From Trochalopteron elliotii (taxonomy: Eukaryota; Chordata; Aves; Passeriformes; Leiothrichidae): 64,000 nt of DNA. Shown piece after piece: positions 49,081-63,834 of this stretch. The notes beneath the pieces were generated by a model that was not told the DNA's origin, ran no database searches, and saw only the letters and a program-made list of their open reading frames with translations. The position numbers were made by a program, and so were the translations under genes. The stretch's first letter is position 1; the number at the start of each line of letters is the position of its first letter. The stretch spans positions 1,826,241-1,890,240 of the forward strand of contig JANPWX010020040.1 of NCBI GenBank assembly GCA_024734555.1. Reading direction: 5' to 3'.

Positions 49081-50027
49081 CAGAGGCCCCACAAGGTACC
49101 CATGGGATTTCCAACAAAGTCATGCTGGCTCCTCACCTGCCATCATCCCTCATTTTCCATGACCATCTTGTTCTCCTGACCTGCCCAGGGCCATGCTCCC
49201 ATCATACCCCTCTGTGTGAGAGCCTGCCAGTGCTGGGACCCTGCCATGGGGCTCCCCAGGCCCAGACAGAGAGCAGCAGACTCTGTGGGTTCTAGTGCTC
49301 TCTCTGAGCCTTGAGATGCCTGCTCTGGTCTACTTTCAATCCACAGATAAAGTGAAAGCTGGAGAAACTACAGGGCTCATAGGACATCATCACCCTGGAG
49401 ATTAGAGCAGCCAGTCTTTCTCCTAGAGGAACACAAACACACACATTCTGAAAGAAGAGATTAAAGGGGAAAGGCCCTAGGCTGGGGAAGGAGACACTGG
49501 GTCAGGTAAAAGAGGTTTTGAAATTGCAGAGTGTGGTGAAGCCAGCACACTGCTCTGAACATTTCCCTGCCTCTGACTGTTCTCAGAGACAGCAGAGGGT
49601 GGCTGAGTCCTCCCCACCAGTTTGCTATGAGTTTGCTCTAACAAATAATGCCACTGATGAAACCTCTTGTCCTTCATCCCATACTGTCTCTTCTGCCTCA
49701 TCCTTTCCCCAGGCACTCCAGTCTGGAGTGCAGGATGTTCTGCACAAACACATCAACCCAGCATCTGCCTGAGCTGCACCAAAAAGTACAAGCTTGTGCT
49801 GACATTCCCAAAGAGCAAAATCAGAGCAGGGCCTGCTGCCAGTCACACAGCCATGCCTGCTCCCTCTGCTGCTGAGCAAGCAGAGCAAGACTGAGCCAGT
49901 AGAACTTCACACAGTTCTTCACAGCCACCAGGTGCTTAAGGGCATACTGCATCCATACATTCTACTCATAGAAGTTATGCCTGTAAACCTTTCAAGAGAT
50001 TATGCTAAACCCATAGGCAAACCATAA

Positions 50028-50345
50028 AATCACAGAATCATGGAACATTTCAGCTTGAAGGGCCCTTAAACACCACCTCATTCCAACTCCCTGCCATAGG
50101 CAGGGACAAGTTCCACTAGACCAAGTTGCTCAGATCTCCATCCAACCTGGCCTTGAACAATACCAGGGTTGGAGCAGCCAGAGCTTTTCCGGGCAACCTA
50201 TGCCAGGGCCGCATGACCCTCACAGAATTGATTCTTTATATCTAATCTAAACCTGCCCCCCTCCAGTTTAAGGCCATTCCCCCCTGTCCTATCACTTCAA
50301 CCCTTGTAAAACGTCCTTCTTTTCTGCTGTCTGTTATCCAGAGGT
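50028..50345 (-). mobile_element. CR1 LINE 3' region, antisense
   Basis: The plus strand runs 'cacagaatcatggaacatttcagc', 'ccactagaccaagttgctcag', 'catccaacctggccttgaac', 'tatctaatctaaacctgcccccctcc' and 'cctgtcctatcacttc' in antisense CR1 order. Confidence 0.92.
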
Positions 50346-53300
50346 TTTGCAGGGTAAGGAACAGACTGGTGACACTAACCATTGCCCACATGTGTAATCA
50401 GTGAATTACCCAGCTATCTCCCCAGAACACAACTGTGCTCTCCCACATCACACCTGCCAGGGGGTGTCTGAAGACTATACAGTATCTGGCATGACTCACA
50501 CCAGTGCTGAGCAACACCTGCTCCATGGGATTTGTCTCTCCACAGGGGAGGGAAAGGCCAGGATGCAGATGGCTGGGTCAGCTTTCCCAGTGCCAGCCCA
50601 CCCCAGCCCAGAGGGCTGCTGCTGCTGGCGTGGACGTGAAGGCATCCAAAGGAAACCCCAATAAGCTCCCAGTATCTCAAGCCGTGGGTAGATGCCACAG
50701 ATTCTTTGCAGGCATGCACACAAATCCCCTTAGACACTGCCCAGCCTCTCCTGGAGCTCCAAGGATCCCCACAGGCATTTCAATGCAAGTAGAAGTTTCC
50801 TGCAGCATCACCTAGGTCCCACCATCATCATGATCCCCCAGCCCCTTTTGCCCCTTGTGCTGTTTTGAGAAACAGGAAAGAGGGGCCAGGTGTGGATCTG
50901 GATGGTTCCCTGGCCATTCCCATTCTTTCATTTCCTGCATGTAAACACATTGACCCAGAGGTACACAGAGAAGCTGAAAATCCATCTGCTGATGGGCCCT
51001 AAAAAAGAGCCAGTTTTCCTGGCTCATGTAGTTTCCTGGCACAAGTCCTGGATGACACAAGTGGCAGCTTCATGAATTTTCCCATATTAAGCATAGCACT
51101 GACATGCAATTTATTTCCCTAAGCACAGGACACCGCATATCAGTCTCCACTGACAGTGCAGATATCCTTAATCCATGGCAATTACTAAATTTTGTCACCG
51201 TCTTTATTGTCCCTGTGTTTGCTCTACACGGGGACTCAAATGTACACATCCCTATCAGTCATTTCCTAGTGAAGAAGTAACTGTTACACACCACCTTCTG
51301 AATGTTGACTTCATAGGAACCTCATTATCAAATCAAATTATCAATATATAATCTTATGAGAATGGCAGAGGATCTGTTCCTCACTCCTTACATGAACCAG
51401 TTACAGCTCTCAAGAACTACCTCAGGGTGTATTTGCACAGGACCTGATATGATGGGCCTCTGACCACAACACAACCCCCATGTTCTGCCATGAAATACAG
51501 ACCATAACAGGTCTGTGAAGACATGGGTAGTGATTTGGCACCTCAATTGCTCATGCATGTTCTAAACTGCAGCATTAGGCACAGCAGGTGCCTGTCTGGA
51601 TCTCACACCTACAGGAACAGCCAGCCACAGAGTGCAGAAGATCCTAAAAAGACATCTAAAGATAGACAAATTCATGAAGGTAAAAATCCACCCATGGCTA
51701 TTAAATATGAACACCCCTGTATCACAAGTGGTCCCTGAACTGTGAATCACTGAAGATTGCAAAATAGTTCTGGGGAAATACATTTGTTCTGTTCACACAT
51801 TCTTCTCATATTACACTCTCATGGATCTTCTTCACAGGTCCAAGCCATCTCAGTGACCCCTGCCTGGCTACCTGTGCTGTCCATTGGAATGGGATGTCTA
51901 CCCCTTTAGTACTTAAGTCACAGGAACAGAAGACTAGCAGTGTTTACTAGCTGCTGTTCTTGAATCTGAGATGACATGAAAGTGGTAAAAATATATTCCT
52001 GGCTCTACAGATCACCAGTTTGAGACCTGAGCATCCACTCTCCTCCCTGCCCATTTCCCCATCTCCAGGGGGTGGCCAAAGCACCTTGTTCAGATGCAGC
52101 CTGTGGTGGGCAGAGAAGACATTTGCACCTGCACACAGCATGTTGTGTGATCTTTGCTAAAACAATGATGTTTAAGTTTTAGCTTACACCTGCCCCAGCT
52201 GAGTATTGGAAGTGCCATCAGCTGCTGGGTCATCCTTCTCATTACTTTCTTCTCCACTATGCAATGCAGGTAGTGACCTCTTCCAGTCCCAGGACAGCCA
52301 AGGATATCCACTTCATCACTGGTAAGGTCAGTGGTCAGAGGGGTAAGTGGGATCATCCTTCATACCCACAACAGGTCAAGCCAGCAGAGCAATTTCTCAG
52401 CTCAGCAGAGCACTTACTATAATGCCTACAGCAATGCAGCAATTCAATGGTATTTTAGATACAGTAAAAGCTTTAGATGAGGGATATATATTGCATTGTG
52501 GTAGAGCTTCCTTTCTTTTTCCTTTCAGGAGCTAGAGGAGGCCACATCACATGCATCATTTAAAAGCAGAATTGAAGCAAAAGGCACTTGAAAACTCACC
52601 ATGGGGAACGATCATGCTCAGGGCAGTAAATAACTGACTTTGTCTTGTTCATCTCATATTTTATGGCCTTTGCTGTTTGTACAGTGTTTCACAGGAGAAG
52701 GCAAGCTAGCGGAGCAGAGCCTGCTCACCGCTCACCTGCCTCCTCCCCTGTGCAAGCACCATATCCCCCCGTGTGCTTTCTCTGCTGCTCAGCTCCATGG
52801 GATGGTAGCTTTGGATGCCACACCACCACACTGCAGTCATTGCAATACTGTCAGCAAGGGCCTGGGGGAGAAAAATGCTGCCAGCACCCTGGGAGCATTG
52901 CAGGACCCCTGGCCACCCTCCCTCCTCTGTGCCCGGGGTGAGAGCTTGCAGCCTCCTCCCTCCTGGTCAGTCCAGTTCCCGATCTGCGTGGGAGTTTTAG
53001 TGTAGCAGGGAAAAGGAGTGTCAGAGCAGGGTCTCACTCCCTTGCAAGTGCCATGGGGCTTGCTATGGGCCATCCTGGAAATTTAGGACATGAACAAGAT
53101 CCTCTGGACTCACAGGACCTCTTTTAAAGTCCACATTGGCAATCACCCTAGAAGCAGCAAAGGGGAAATTTTACAACCAGCAATTGTGTAGGACACAGTA
53201 TGCTTGTTGGAAACATGGGGTGGTATGGGGGAACAGAGATGTCTGGCTTCACCATGGTCTCCTTGGCATTCAGCTGGACTCTTCAAAGCGTGTGTTTGTT

Positions 53301-56300
53301 CAGGAGCTTTGGATAAGTTCTCGCTAGCTGTTATTTCTGTCATACTATTGCCCCATATTTTTTGGACTCTGACTTATTTGGAGGCACTGCCAAAATAATG
53401 TATCACAGTGCCTCATACCCATAGGCAATAGCCTGATGGAAGACATCATGCTCTGATCAACATCTACATAGAGCAAGATATGATCTAGGAGTGACAAAAA
53501 CATGTTATGTTCTAGGTTGTCAGCACTGAGGAAAAAAACATGTTCATAATTTGCATTTCTTGATTCACACTTGCTAACAGGCTAGCAAGATTGATCAACA
53601 CAGAGCAACTGAGATTAATGAATCCTGATCATCTTTAAACTCTCAACAGACTGACACTAATCCATAATCCAGGGTCAAAATCTACATTATTCTGAGTTTT
53701 GATTCAGCTGACTCAATACCCATCAACTTATTGAAATGAGGATAGGTGCTGAGGAAAGCAGTCCTGATACCTTAAATTTCTTCCTGCCTGCGAACAAACC
53801 ATAACTGTGAAGAAAACTGCAAATCCCATGGAAAAGTCCTACAGTATCAGCGGGTGATTGACTTGGATGACCACAATAATGTAAGGAAAACAGTGCTCCC
53901 ATGGGCAGTGTCCCACCCAGCCTGTCTGGAAGGAGTTTATTCCCCACAGATGCTGTCACCAGTTGCTGCAGCACTCACAGCTTTAATCAGAGGTTTCCCT
54001 CTCAAGCACTGACCCGTCCTGCCAGATCAGTCCTGCTCAGCTTTCAGCACATGATAGGATTGTAAGCCAAGGTAAACGTAAGCAAAGGACAGAAACAGAG
54101 GATAGAGATCTCCAATACGCAATTACACACATAACGATGTTATGTTATGCACAAAGGTGCGTGAAATATGTTTAAGAAAAAAAATGTCTGCATAGATAGG
54201 AGAGTTGTTCATAGTTCAGGATGTTATCAGATCTGGGAAAATGTCATGTGAATGAGTCACAGGAGCATCAGTCAATTGCTGTTTACAGAAAATGCCACAA
54301 AATTGGCTGTTGTAGTCCTTCTCCTGCATTTGTATTTCCTTTCCATGGTTTCTATAAATGATTGACTAAAATGTGCTATGGGCCACTCTCTTGTATTATA
54401 GTTATCTGCCCTACTGCCTTGCTCCAGTCCAGGCCCTCCTCCCTTTCAGTAAAATATGTTTTAATGAAGTGTCTTTTTCAGGTGATGATTGGAGAGCAAA
54501 AGCCCTTTATTTTGCATATTCCTGCCACAACTGCTCTCCAGCAAACCTGCCAGCATGCTTGGGCTGTAGCCTTACGCAAAGGAGGGACACCAAATGTGAC
54601 TGATCCAGCAAGTTTATATATGGCCCATCCCTTCAGGAACTGCTGCTCACTACCTCAGTTCCTCAGCATTTAGCACTTGAAAAATTCAAAAGCTGGTGAT
54701 CTGAAGATCAAGACTCTGGCACAGAAAGCTTGTAAATCAGAGATAATGCCTTCAGCCCAGCTAGAAACCAAGAGCCAGACTGCAGAGATCCCACAGCACT
54801 GGTGGCACTGTCAACACAGTGGTCTCTCTGGATCTCTACTGCAGAATGTGTTCGTGCCCTGAGTCCTGTACTGGGCTGGCCTCAGACAGGCAAGGACCTT
54901 CACAGCAGGACAGCTTCTGGCTTAGCTCCCATTCCAACCACCCCAAATGGCCAGGGGTAAAAACAGAGGAACCAGGGGGAAAAAAGGGGGGAAACAAGAG
55001 GACTGTCTGATAAAAAACTGGGAAGCAGGAGGGTCCTATGCCCAGACTCACTGTGGTATGGTTTGTGCAGCACAACACATCAATGCCTGGATAAGCCTGG
55101 GCCATGGTAGGCTCCCTCCAAATCCTGGGCTGCTATGAGCTGCCACCACATTCCTAGAGAGCAGCAAATCACCTCCATTCCCTGTTTGCGAAGTTCTTGG
55201 TAGCAGGAGACCAAACTGTCCAAAAGAGCCTGTGGCTTCAGGATTGAGACTGCCCTTGGTGTTTCTTCTTTGAGTAGTATTGAAGTCTATTCTCCTCTGA
55301 AGGAGGAAGAGTCTGTGTGGGGGTAGCCACACAGTGGAGCAAAACTTTCCCATAGATAAAAGCCCTCACAAGCCTCCCTGCCTCCTGGTGTACCTCCACA
55401 AGCTTAAAAGGAGAGCTCTACATGTGTGTCTGCACGTTTGCCTCTGTGAAAAAGCAGAGGAGAGACTGACTTGCTGCAATGAGCGCTTCAAACAAAACAA
55501 TATAATTACACATATTTTCCTCCCATGAGCAGGATGGGAACTCAACATGTAACATCTGTTGCTTAATGCATTCCTAGATAGCATACAGATATTATGCTGA
55601 TAAGCACCACTTAAGAACCAAGATAGCAAAGAACAGAAAGTAATGATTGTAGTTACATAGAGAACAGATCAGATCTTAGTGTGACTTTAAAGCAACCTCA
55701 TTTCTACTCTTCCATTTATCATAATGAAAGTAATGCATATAGCAGTGAAGAATTTTAATAGGATTTTAGAGGCAATAATAGCTTCATAAAGATGACTTTC
55801 ATTGCACAGATGTACAGCTGTCCCTGGAAACTGCAGAGAGCCACATCACACGCCATTTATATTCTGAATTGAAAAAACTATCCTTTGGAAATTAAATGTC
55901 TGTATGTATGATCTTGCACTGTTTGAAGATCTAGATGAAACCAAAATTCACACCTCTTTCAGATCTTTGGCCTTCTCCTGAGCACAGCATGTGAAAGGCC
56001 AAATGACCAAAATTAAGAGGGACCCACTCCCTGCTTCCCACATGCTGGCCTCTTCCAGTGCACCATGACAGTGCTTCCCAGGCTGGGCTAGTCCCTTATT
56101 CCCAGCTCCAAAAAGTGGCAGCAGCACCCCTGCCTTCGGGAAGCCACTCCTGTGAGGGACCGACATCCTCCCCTGCCCTTGGAACGGGAGAAGGACTGAC
56201 ACCCAGGGAAAAAGAAAGTGCACACCCACCCACTCAGACAACCTCAGCATCTCTAAATTGACCACCAGCTGCAGCAGGCCTAGCAATGTAGACAACCATA

Positions 56301-59300
56301 ATAGAAGGCACAGGATGGTGTATTAAAAAAAAAAATTAAAACAAATTTTAAAAATTTTTGCGTCTCGCTAATTTTTTCATGTTAATGAAGAGGGGGAAAA
56401 CTAATAGTGGGATTTAAAAGAGTCCTGAGACTTTTCTCATTATTCCCAAGGGAAGCTTGACAGCATTGTTGATCACAAAAACCTTTGCAGAAATATCACC
56501 TGCTTTGGCTGTCTCCAGCCATCTCAGAGATTAAAGGTTGAAAACAAATTCACAGTTGTCAGTAAAAGAAGAAAGAACAGAGAACCAAGCATGGTCCTTC
56601 CCTCAGATACAGTACAACCTCAACAGAACAAACATACAATGGCAAAAAGGATGAAGAGAGCCAGCAATAGACAAAAGCTCCTTGCATCCTGGGATAAAAA
56701 TACATCCCACCAGTTCTCATCCCACCTGCAATAGTGAGACTTTCACCAGAGCACATCCACAATGGTGTGTCACTAAGCAGGGTCCTGTCACCTCTTCTTA
56801 GGTGGCTTCATGTGTTTGGGGGTCTCCTCCGGCTGCCATCAGACAGCAAAATATTTGGAGGTCTGCATCTGTCAAAGCACTGATATAACCCAGTAAATAT
56901 AATTCTTGAAATAGCTGGTGAAAGACACAAGCTTTGGCATCCAGGCTTTTGACCTCTGCTGGTATTCGTTTATGTTAACAATTGCCAGTGGTCAAATAAC
57001 TTCCATGTAACCTGTTCTGGCTTTATCTCTCTGTTACCATATAGGGTAAAATGACAAGCATAGGTAGTCACTGCATAACAAGAAATAGCCCTTTAGGTTA
57101 ATTGAGGCTGGGGAAGCTGTTGTGCAACTTTTAAACTTTACCTGGAAACTACTAAGAAGGAGAAAGAGTGTAATGAGAAAAAAAACCCATAAAAATAGCC
57201 TCAAGCAGTCTGCAAGCCTGAGGAGCAAAGAGCACCACCCTGAATTTTGTGCTTGTCTGGTGACAGCTCAGGACACTGATGACTCACAGAGACAAGCCAC
57301 CACCACCTCTCTGCTTGAGGAGGCTGGTGCCACCAGCCACAAGACTCAGGGACATCATAAGGTGACAATAGCACTGGAGAGGAGGATTAGATATTGCAAC
57401 TTTTCTTTGTAGCAGTTTTAAGAGCATTACAACTAATAAGGATTTTTCTGTATTAATCTGGATTATCAGTGTTAGTATCATTGCAAATGAACTAAGAATA
57501 AATTTATTGTGTCTTGATTAAGTTAAGATTTTAATAAAACTTTTGGCTCTGTATGAATATAATGTATTCATCTTGACACATAACAGTATTTTAAGCATAG
57601 CATGACAAAAGTTGTCAGAAACCCAACCTCACTGCCTGGCACTAGCAGAGCAGAGCTGAGAAAGCCTCTCCATACACTGGCTTCAAAGCCATGAGTGAAC
57701 CCTGCACAAACCTTTTCCCTCAAACCCTATCCTGCCTGTTTAACAGTTTGAGGATGCACAGGACAGCTGTTACTCTCACAAGAGTTGCAGCTATTCAAGG
57801 TGCTCCAGCTGGGAATTTTCGAACAAATTTTTTAAACAAGTATCCCAGTTTGTGCCCAGGTGGTGGCCAACCCCCATCTCTTCTCGGACTGTCAGTTCAG
57901 CCCTTCATTTATCCAAACTGATCTTTCCCACAAACTTTTGAATCTCAAAGAGCTGTGAGCTGAAATTACAGATGAGGGTGGGATCACTTATACTCATGCT
58001 CACTGTCTTTGACCCACCTACAATTGTTTTGGGTTTACAGTCACCTGTGAGAACGTAATTCTGACCAAAGAACTCCATCTGAGGCTAGAAACACATTTCC
58101 AACAAGAGCCACAGCTTGGAAAAGAAGAGAGAAACATCCTTCTCACTCCCATCCTCATTAGGTTATCCCCAAATATTTCCTGACCAATCTCTGCTCCAAC
58201 TTTGCAACCTCCCTGTCTATGATGGGGCAGACTGAGCATTACTGACAGCAGCTGAAAAGTCCCAAAGCTCTTACTGAAATCCTCATCTCCCAAAACTCAC
58301 TGCACCATACAGAGGCAAAGACCTCAGTGACATTATCTCCTGTGCAAGAAGCCCAGCTGATAAGTAGTAATAGAGACAAGAAAAGCCTGAAGTGATGCTT
58401 GGTAGAAGATGTGGAGGCTTGAATGGATATGGATTTTATTGTTGAGCTGACCCAGCAAAGTTACTTAGTTTAAATTTTCCTATGCCAAACTTCAGTTGAA
58501 ATAAATTTTTACCCAAGAAAAGTGTTAAGTCTGAAAACATTTCACTTAGAGATAGGAAAATGTAGTGCGGGAATAAAAAGCTTTTCAACTGCTCAGGTTT
58601 TAAAAATATAATAACGTCAGCCATCCCCTCCACTTGTCATGAACTGGCTCCTCACTGTTTGAAGAGTACAGTGTTCTTCACTGAGATGAGCTCACAACAG
58701 CCAACCAACTCATAAGACATTATTCTAGAATGAAAAGTGTCACCTGGTTTACAGTTTATTGTTTCAGATTTTTGGGGATGTTTCTTCCCATGACTTACAG
58801 TCATCTCTACCATATGTAATGGTTTCCAAAGTCTGTCCTGATTTCCCAAGAACAAAGAGAAAACAATTCGAGTCTCTTCCTTTTAAAATGGGGAGAGTGG
58901 AATGGGAATATGGGGAAGGAAGTGTAGGAGAGGTATCTTTTTAGGGACTAGCCACAGTGAGACTGCAAAGAAATGGAGGTATCCTGCTGGTTTCGGACTA
59001 ATTTTCTCTGTAGCAACCATATTAGTCAAGAAAGATATGAACACTCAGAGGTTTCTACCTCTTTCCACACATCAAATTTAAAACCTAAAGTTTTAAAAAA
59101 ACAAACTTGTAATAAAACTGTGAGATTTGGCCAAAAACTACCCTGCCCCAACAGATAAATCAGGCTTTGGCAGTTTCCAAGGTCTTTCCCAGTCACAATA
59201 GTACATAACAACATGAGAAAATAAATTTCAGGTTTTCTGGAAATATATCCTCACCCTTACCACATATCCTAGCAAGAAGTCTCAGATGAAGAGACAGTTT

Positions 59301-62300
59301 TGGTCAGCAGCTGCATCCAAACCTGTGTTATTTGATTAAGCTGAGGGCTGATCAAAGCAGCAAGCAACACAAGACAACTATTTGTAGGAAGAGATGACTT
59401 ACACGCTTTACTGGCTACAACAGAGAAAACTGTATGTCCCCTTTCCACTGGATGTACTGTCCTCTTGCCTTTACATCCTGCTCATGACTCTCACCAGTCT
59501 GATCCACAGATCAGCAACCAAGAGACCTGAGGTTTACAAGGAAAATTCAGTTGCTGTGCAGGGATTACAACCACATTCCTTCTGCTGGCACACTGCACCT
59601 CAGAAGGAAATAAGTAGAACATCCCAAGGGTGTGCAGCAGCATCTGGGCAAACAAAAAAGAAGCAAAGAAAGGAAAATAATTTTGCAGCTGCCCAGTATC
59701 CAGAGCTGGAGGAGATTTCTCAAACTCATCAAATGCCATTCAGGCACAAAAGAAGCAGCCAAATATTTAAAGTAGGTCTGCACCCAATGCCAAGAAGGGT
59801 CACAAAGCTGGACTTTCAAAAGGTGTCCACTGTCCTCTTGCTAATGCTCATCTCTCAGTTTGCAGTGCATGTGAGTAAGCAGTGATTCCAATGAGAGTCA
59901 AAGACAACAACAAAAGGAATTGCAGGAACGCCTCCAATAGTGGAGGGGGCATTTACAGCCCTTCTGTGGAAGCCAGCTTCCTCCCACACCTCCACTCTTC
60001 TCGTAAATCAGTTGCAGGTCCTGTCAAGCAGCAGCTTCTCTGCTGCCATGGCTTTTCCCTGTGGCCTATGACTGCTCTTGGCAAGGCACTCCCTGCACCA
60101 AATGCACAGTCCAAGAATCCAGTGCTGATGTAGCTGCTAAAGACATGGGAATTGTATCTGGAAATGATGAAAAAGAAAATTATTCCTGTGGGGGAAAGAC
60201 ACTGTTAAAAATAAGTTGCTCTGTAGCCAATGGAGTTAGTGAGGTGACCTTTCCTACAGTTCCCTTTCCAATATTCTCCACCCTGATGCTACAGCTGCTT
60301 CCAGAATCTGCTACTAATTTGGCTGGAGATTTGGGTCCTGTGCTGTGGCTGGCTTAGAGCAGTATCTGAGCTGCTTCATTACCCAGTATATAAGTGCTCT
60401 TTGGTCAACAGCATGTATATTGTGCAGAACTCTGCCCCTGGCTTGTGTGGAAGGAGCAGAAAGCAGCAGTAACACAGATGTTTCTGCTCTATCCAGCTGC
60501 CAGTTTTCACAAAACTGTGAGCAAATTAAAATCTCAGACATCTCTTACTAGATGAAAAGTATGGTAGAAATCTTACTTTTGGGGACATAGTGAGGAAAGA
60601 GGAAACAAATAGAAAAAGTAAATGCAACACCTCATTTCCCTAGGTAATTATGCTTAAAAATACTGACAAATGGCACTACTATGAATTTTACACACCTATT
60701 TAGTACAGGATAACCTGCAGTATCAATTAGGAATACAGTGGAGGTGTGAGGTTATGCTTGCTGCAACCTTTGAAAAATCTTCTGATCTCATTAAAGTCAC
60801 TTTCAAGCTTATTTTAAGCAAGCGTGAGTGATTGCCAGAATGGCCAGAGAGGGAAAGGGAGAAAGAGAAAAGAAATGCAGTAATAAAATCTAGGCTGAAA
60901 GACAGCCTCTAACTGGCTGCTAAATTGTTCCTGCTCCTAAGCAGGAAAGGGACACTGCCAGGAGAAACGAAAATCCCCATGCTCATGAGTCAGTGGGATC
61001 TGGTCTAGGGAATTTATCTGCATGAGGGGCCAAGAGACTGCATCCCCACCAGAAGTGTTGTGTGAGCCCATCAAAAGACCACCCTGTCCCCCGGGAAATC
61101 TGGTTTTCCTGGCTGACAGTTTTCTGGAGAAGCTCCAGAGAAAAAAAATTGAAACTTGCAGCACTGCAAAAGAGTGCAATATCTGACAATTTCTGAGATT
61201 CTTCCATCTCTGTTTTTCTGCGATACTATGGCTTTTCCTGAAACTGTTGGACCTTTGTCTTTGAAAAAGCAATGCTGAAATGCTGAAAGAGGAGATAGCC
61301 AAAATTATGTTAGAAAGCTCCACCCTCTGCATCTGCTGCAGTTACCAGTTTTTACCATGTCTTTTGCTGTGCTGATCCAGGGCACAATCAAAAAAAGCAG
61401 AATAAGAATAGGGAAGGGACCTTTGCACTCTTAGCATGTGGCAGCAAGACCTGCAAACTTCCAAGTCCACATCAGAAAATATTCTCCCTGACAGGCTGAT
61501 TTTTTGTTCCAAATTTTGATTTTTTTTTTCAGATTTTACCACGTATTTGCCCCTGCTAGGGAATTTTTTCCAGTTATTTCACTCATTTTCATTTCTGTCA
61601 CTGTAGCCTGTCTAAATAACAGCTAAGAGATGAATAGCCCAGTTTGAAGCATAAAAGCTTGATTTATATTTTTTAGTTTTCTCATGTCTTGATGAAGAAA
61701 TCCAGCCGTTATTGAAACCCAAAAGCTAATAATCCAGAGGAAAAAGGTGACTCTGTTGCCATCTTTTGTCTTCCTAAAGAATCCTTCTTAAGAAAGGTGT
61801 ATTCCTTGCTACAGGTTGGGAAACTGAGATGTGAACCTTCCCACAGAGTTGCCAACAATAACAAAGGAAAAGCATCTTTTCAGGAAGAAAAGATGTTGTC
61901 TCTCTCAGAGGTTTCCTGTCCATTATTTCCCCATAATGAGCTGCCAATGCAAGATCTCATTTTAATCAGAAAACCTAAACCAGCATAAATGCCTGGATTT
62001 AAAACCAGCCTTCCTTTCTCTGATGTTTTTCTGTGGATTGTGTTGAGGAATCAGAGCTGAAAAGCTAAGCTGGTGTGAGTTTAGAGGTTTTATGGCAGTG
62101 CAGCTCAGCCAGGGAGGGTTTGCTCCTGAGCTGGGCCTTGAGTGGCAGAATATCTAGATGCAGGGGAAGGAAGAGCCCGTGCCAGAAATAGCTGCAGGGC
62201 TCCAGCATGTCCCACAGAGCACCAGGCAGACACCATCTTCCTCTAAATATCCAAAAAGGGTGGGTGAGCAGTTCCTCATGTGCTGCAGATGGGCTGCAGA

Positions 62301-62779
62301 GAAAGGAACTGCCACAACCAGCACAGATGGAGGTATGGGAGACCATGGAAGTGTACTAGGAATGTGCGTCACAGAGTCCAGTAACTTCTCATCCCCCACC
62401 AGTCCTACCTCTTCTGCTCAGAACTGTCCTAAAAGGTCTCCCTCTGTGCAGCCTGAGTCACCATTCTAGTTGTTTAACTAGCCATGAAACACCAAAATTT
62501 CTTCATGAAAAAGGATTGAGAAAGACATATGCCAGATGCTCAGCTTGGATTTGGTCCAGACTGTCTGGATTTTCTGCAGGGGCTGAATATCAGCCATGAA
62601 GATGTAAACAGGGAATTTGCACAGCTGCCTCTGATAGCTTATCCCTCAACCTTTCCCACCAAAGGGAACAGAGCCCACAGGCAGGAGCTTCTACACAAAA
62701 CTGGAAGGAAAAGAAGCTGCAAATTGGGAATGATAGTGGTTAATTACTTCATAACACTTGCATGATGTTGGTCAGTGAC

Positions 62780-62925
62780 CAGGTCTACTTGCCAGGTACA
62801 GTAGAAGTAGCATAGAATGGCATTCCATTGTATGGTTTAGTGGGTGTGGTGGTGTTCTGTTCAAGAGTTGGACCTGATGGTCTTGAAGGGCTTTTCCAGC
62901 CTTTATGAATCTGTGATTTATAATT
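62780..62925 (+). mobile_element. CR1-type 3' tail, sense on plus strand
   Basis: A 'ggtggtgttctgttcaagagttggacctgatggtcttgaag' pattern followed by 'ggcttttccagcctttatgaatctgtgattt' fits a diverged CR1 3' end with its ATTCTGTG-like finish. Confidence 0.7.
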
Positions 62926-63094
62926 CCATGGCGTTTTTATTTCCCACAAGTCCTTAGCACCATGTGCATCCAGTCTAGGGCCATTCATGGCTCATGGTGC
63001 TTGTTAGGAGTTTTGGCAGCTTATAGCAACTCTAGCATGTAATTGGCATCATGATCATCACTTCCTGTAATCTCATAACATTGTAATTCATTTC

Positions 63095-63345
63095 TTACAA
63101 TTCCCCTTTCGCCATCATGCAAACAATGACAATTTCATCTCCCATTTTAGGAGAAAAACATTTTCCCACGCTCATGTCTGCAAAATTCCTGAGTGAACCG
63201 TAGAGGTTTGAGAGCACAAGACAGACAAATAGAGCCACAGCTACGTTCCTAGACCAAGGAGACTGAATCACACTTCTCAAAAATTTCCATCCAGCAAAGC
63301 TGTGTGTCAGACCACTGTCATTGTATGAGTATTCAGTCATGACCT
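63095..63345 (-). CDS. Possible coding exon of unknown gene
   Basis: On the minus strand a pyrimidine-rich acceptor (CCTTTTTCTTTATTATGTTGCAG in pattern) ends at 63346. Five bases later an ATG (63340) opens an 81-codon frame. It starts MTEYSYNDSGLTHSFAGWKF, then LRSVIQSPWSRN, a hydrophobic stretch VAVALFVCLVLSNLYG (about residues 33-48) and a polar end. A GTAAGA donor overlaps the stop region. The layout would suit the first coding exon of a membrane protein, but I do not recognise it. Codon bias is not decisive and it may be a chance frame. Confidence 0.3.
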
Positions 63346-63834
63346 CTGCAACATAATAAAGAAAAAGGAGGAGGGAATTTAACTAATTAAAACATCTTAC
63401 GCCCATCCTTTTATAGACACATTGTGTGGGAATTTAACCACTTATGAAAAGCCTGACTTCTTAAGCATACCCTGAGCCTCTCACTAATTCTATAGGTCAG
63501 CATCCTGCAACACTATCTGCTACATCTCCCATCTCTCCAGAGCTCCTGCACTGAGTCCAGCTTTCCAATCAGACTTTTTGCACAGTCTGTGACAAGCCAC
63601 TTCTCAAATTCCATCACCCTCTTTGAATCCAACCAGCCCTATGAGATGGGTCCTCCTCTGGGTGCCACAAAATCTGGTTTGTAGTTTCCTACGTTTGTAA
63701 CCTCACAGCTCCCCTTAGCCTGCACAGAGCCCAATATCCACAACCAGCTCCTCCTTTGGAAATCATCTGCCAGTAATTTTCATGTTTTTCTCTAGCTACA
63801 TGAGTTCCAGATGAATCCTGCTTGGAAAGGGTGT
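63346..63834. other. Unassigned sequence before the right-end satellite
   Basis: About 490 bp with no recognised repeat, exon or regulatory pattern. Confidence 0.5.

Larger units (their letters stand above)
44185..63094. other. About 19 kb upstream of AQP7 without a recognised gene
   Basis: No exon of a known gene was recognised on either strand. I looked in particular for AQP3, the neighbour of AQP7 in mammals, and saw none of its NPA or NPARD blocks. The region contains CR1 fragments at 48549-49080, 50028-50345 and 62780-62925, a 16-bp inverted repeat, a 16-bp direct repeat and a 17-bp tandem repeat. Open frames up to 183 codons have no recognisable motifs. Noncoding AQP7 5' exons or regulatory DNA may lie here unseen. 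Confidence 0.5.

Noticed and set aside
60383..60395. TATA-like sequence (gtatataag) on the plus strand near 60.39 kb
   Set aside because: Single short match with no downstream gene, no CpG enrichment and no LTR ends found around it.
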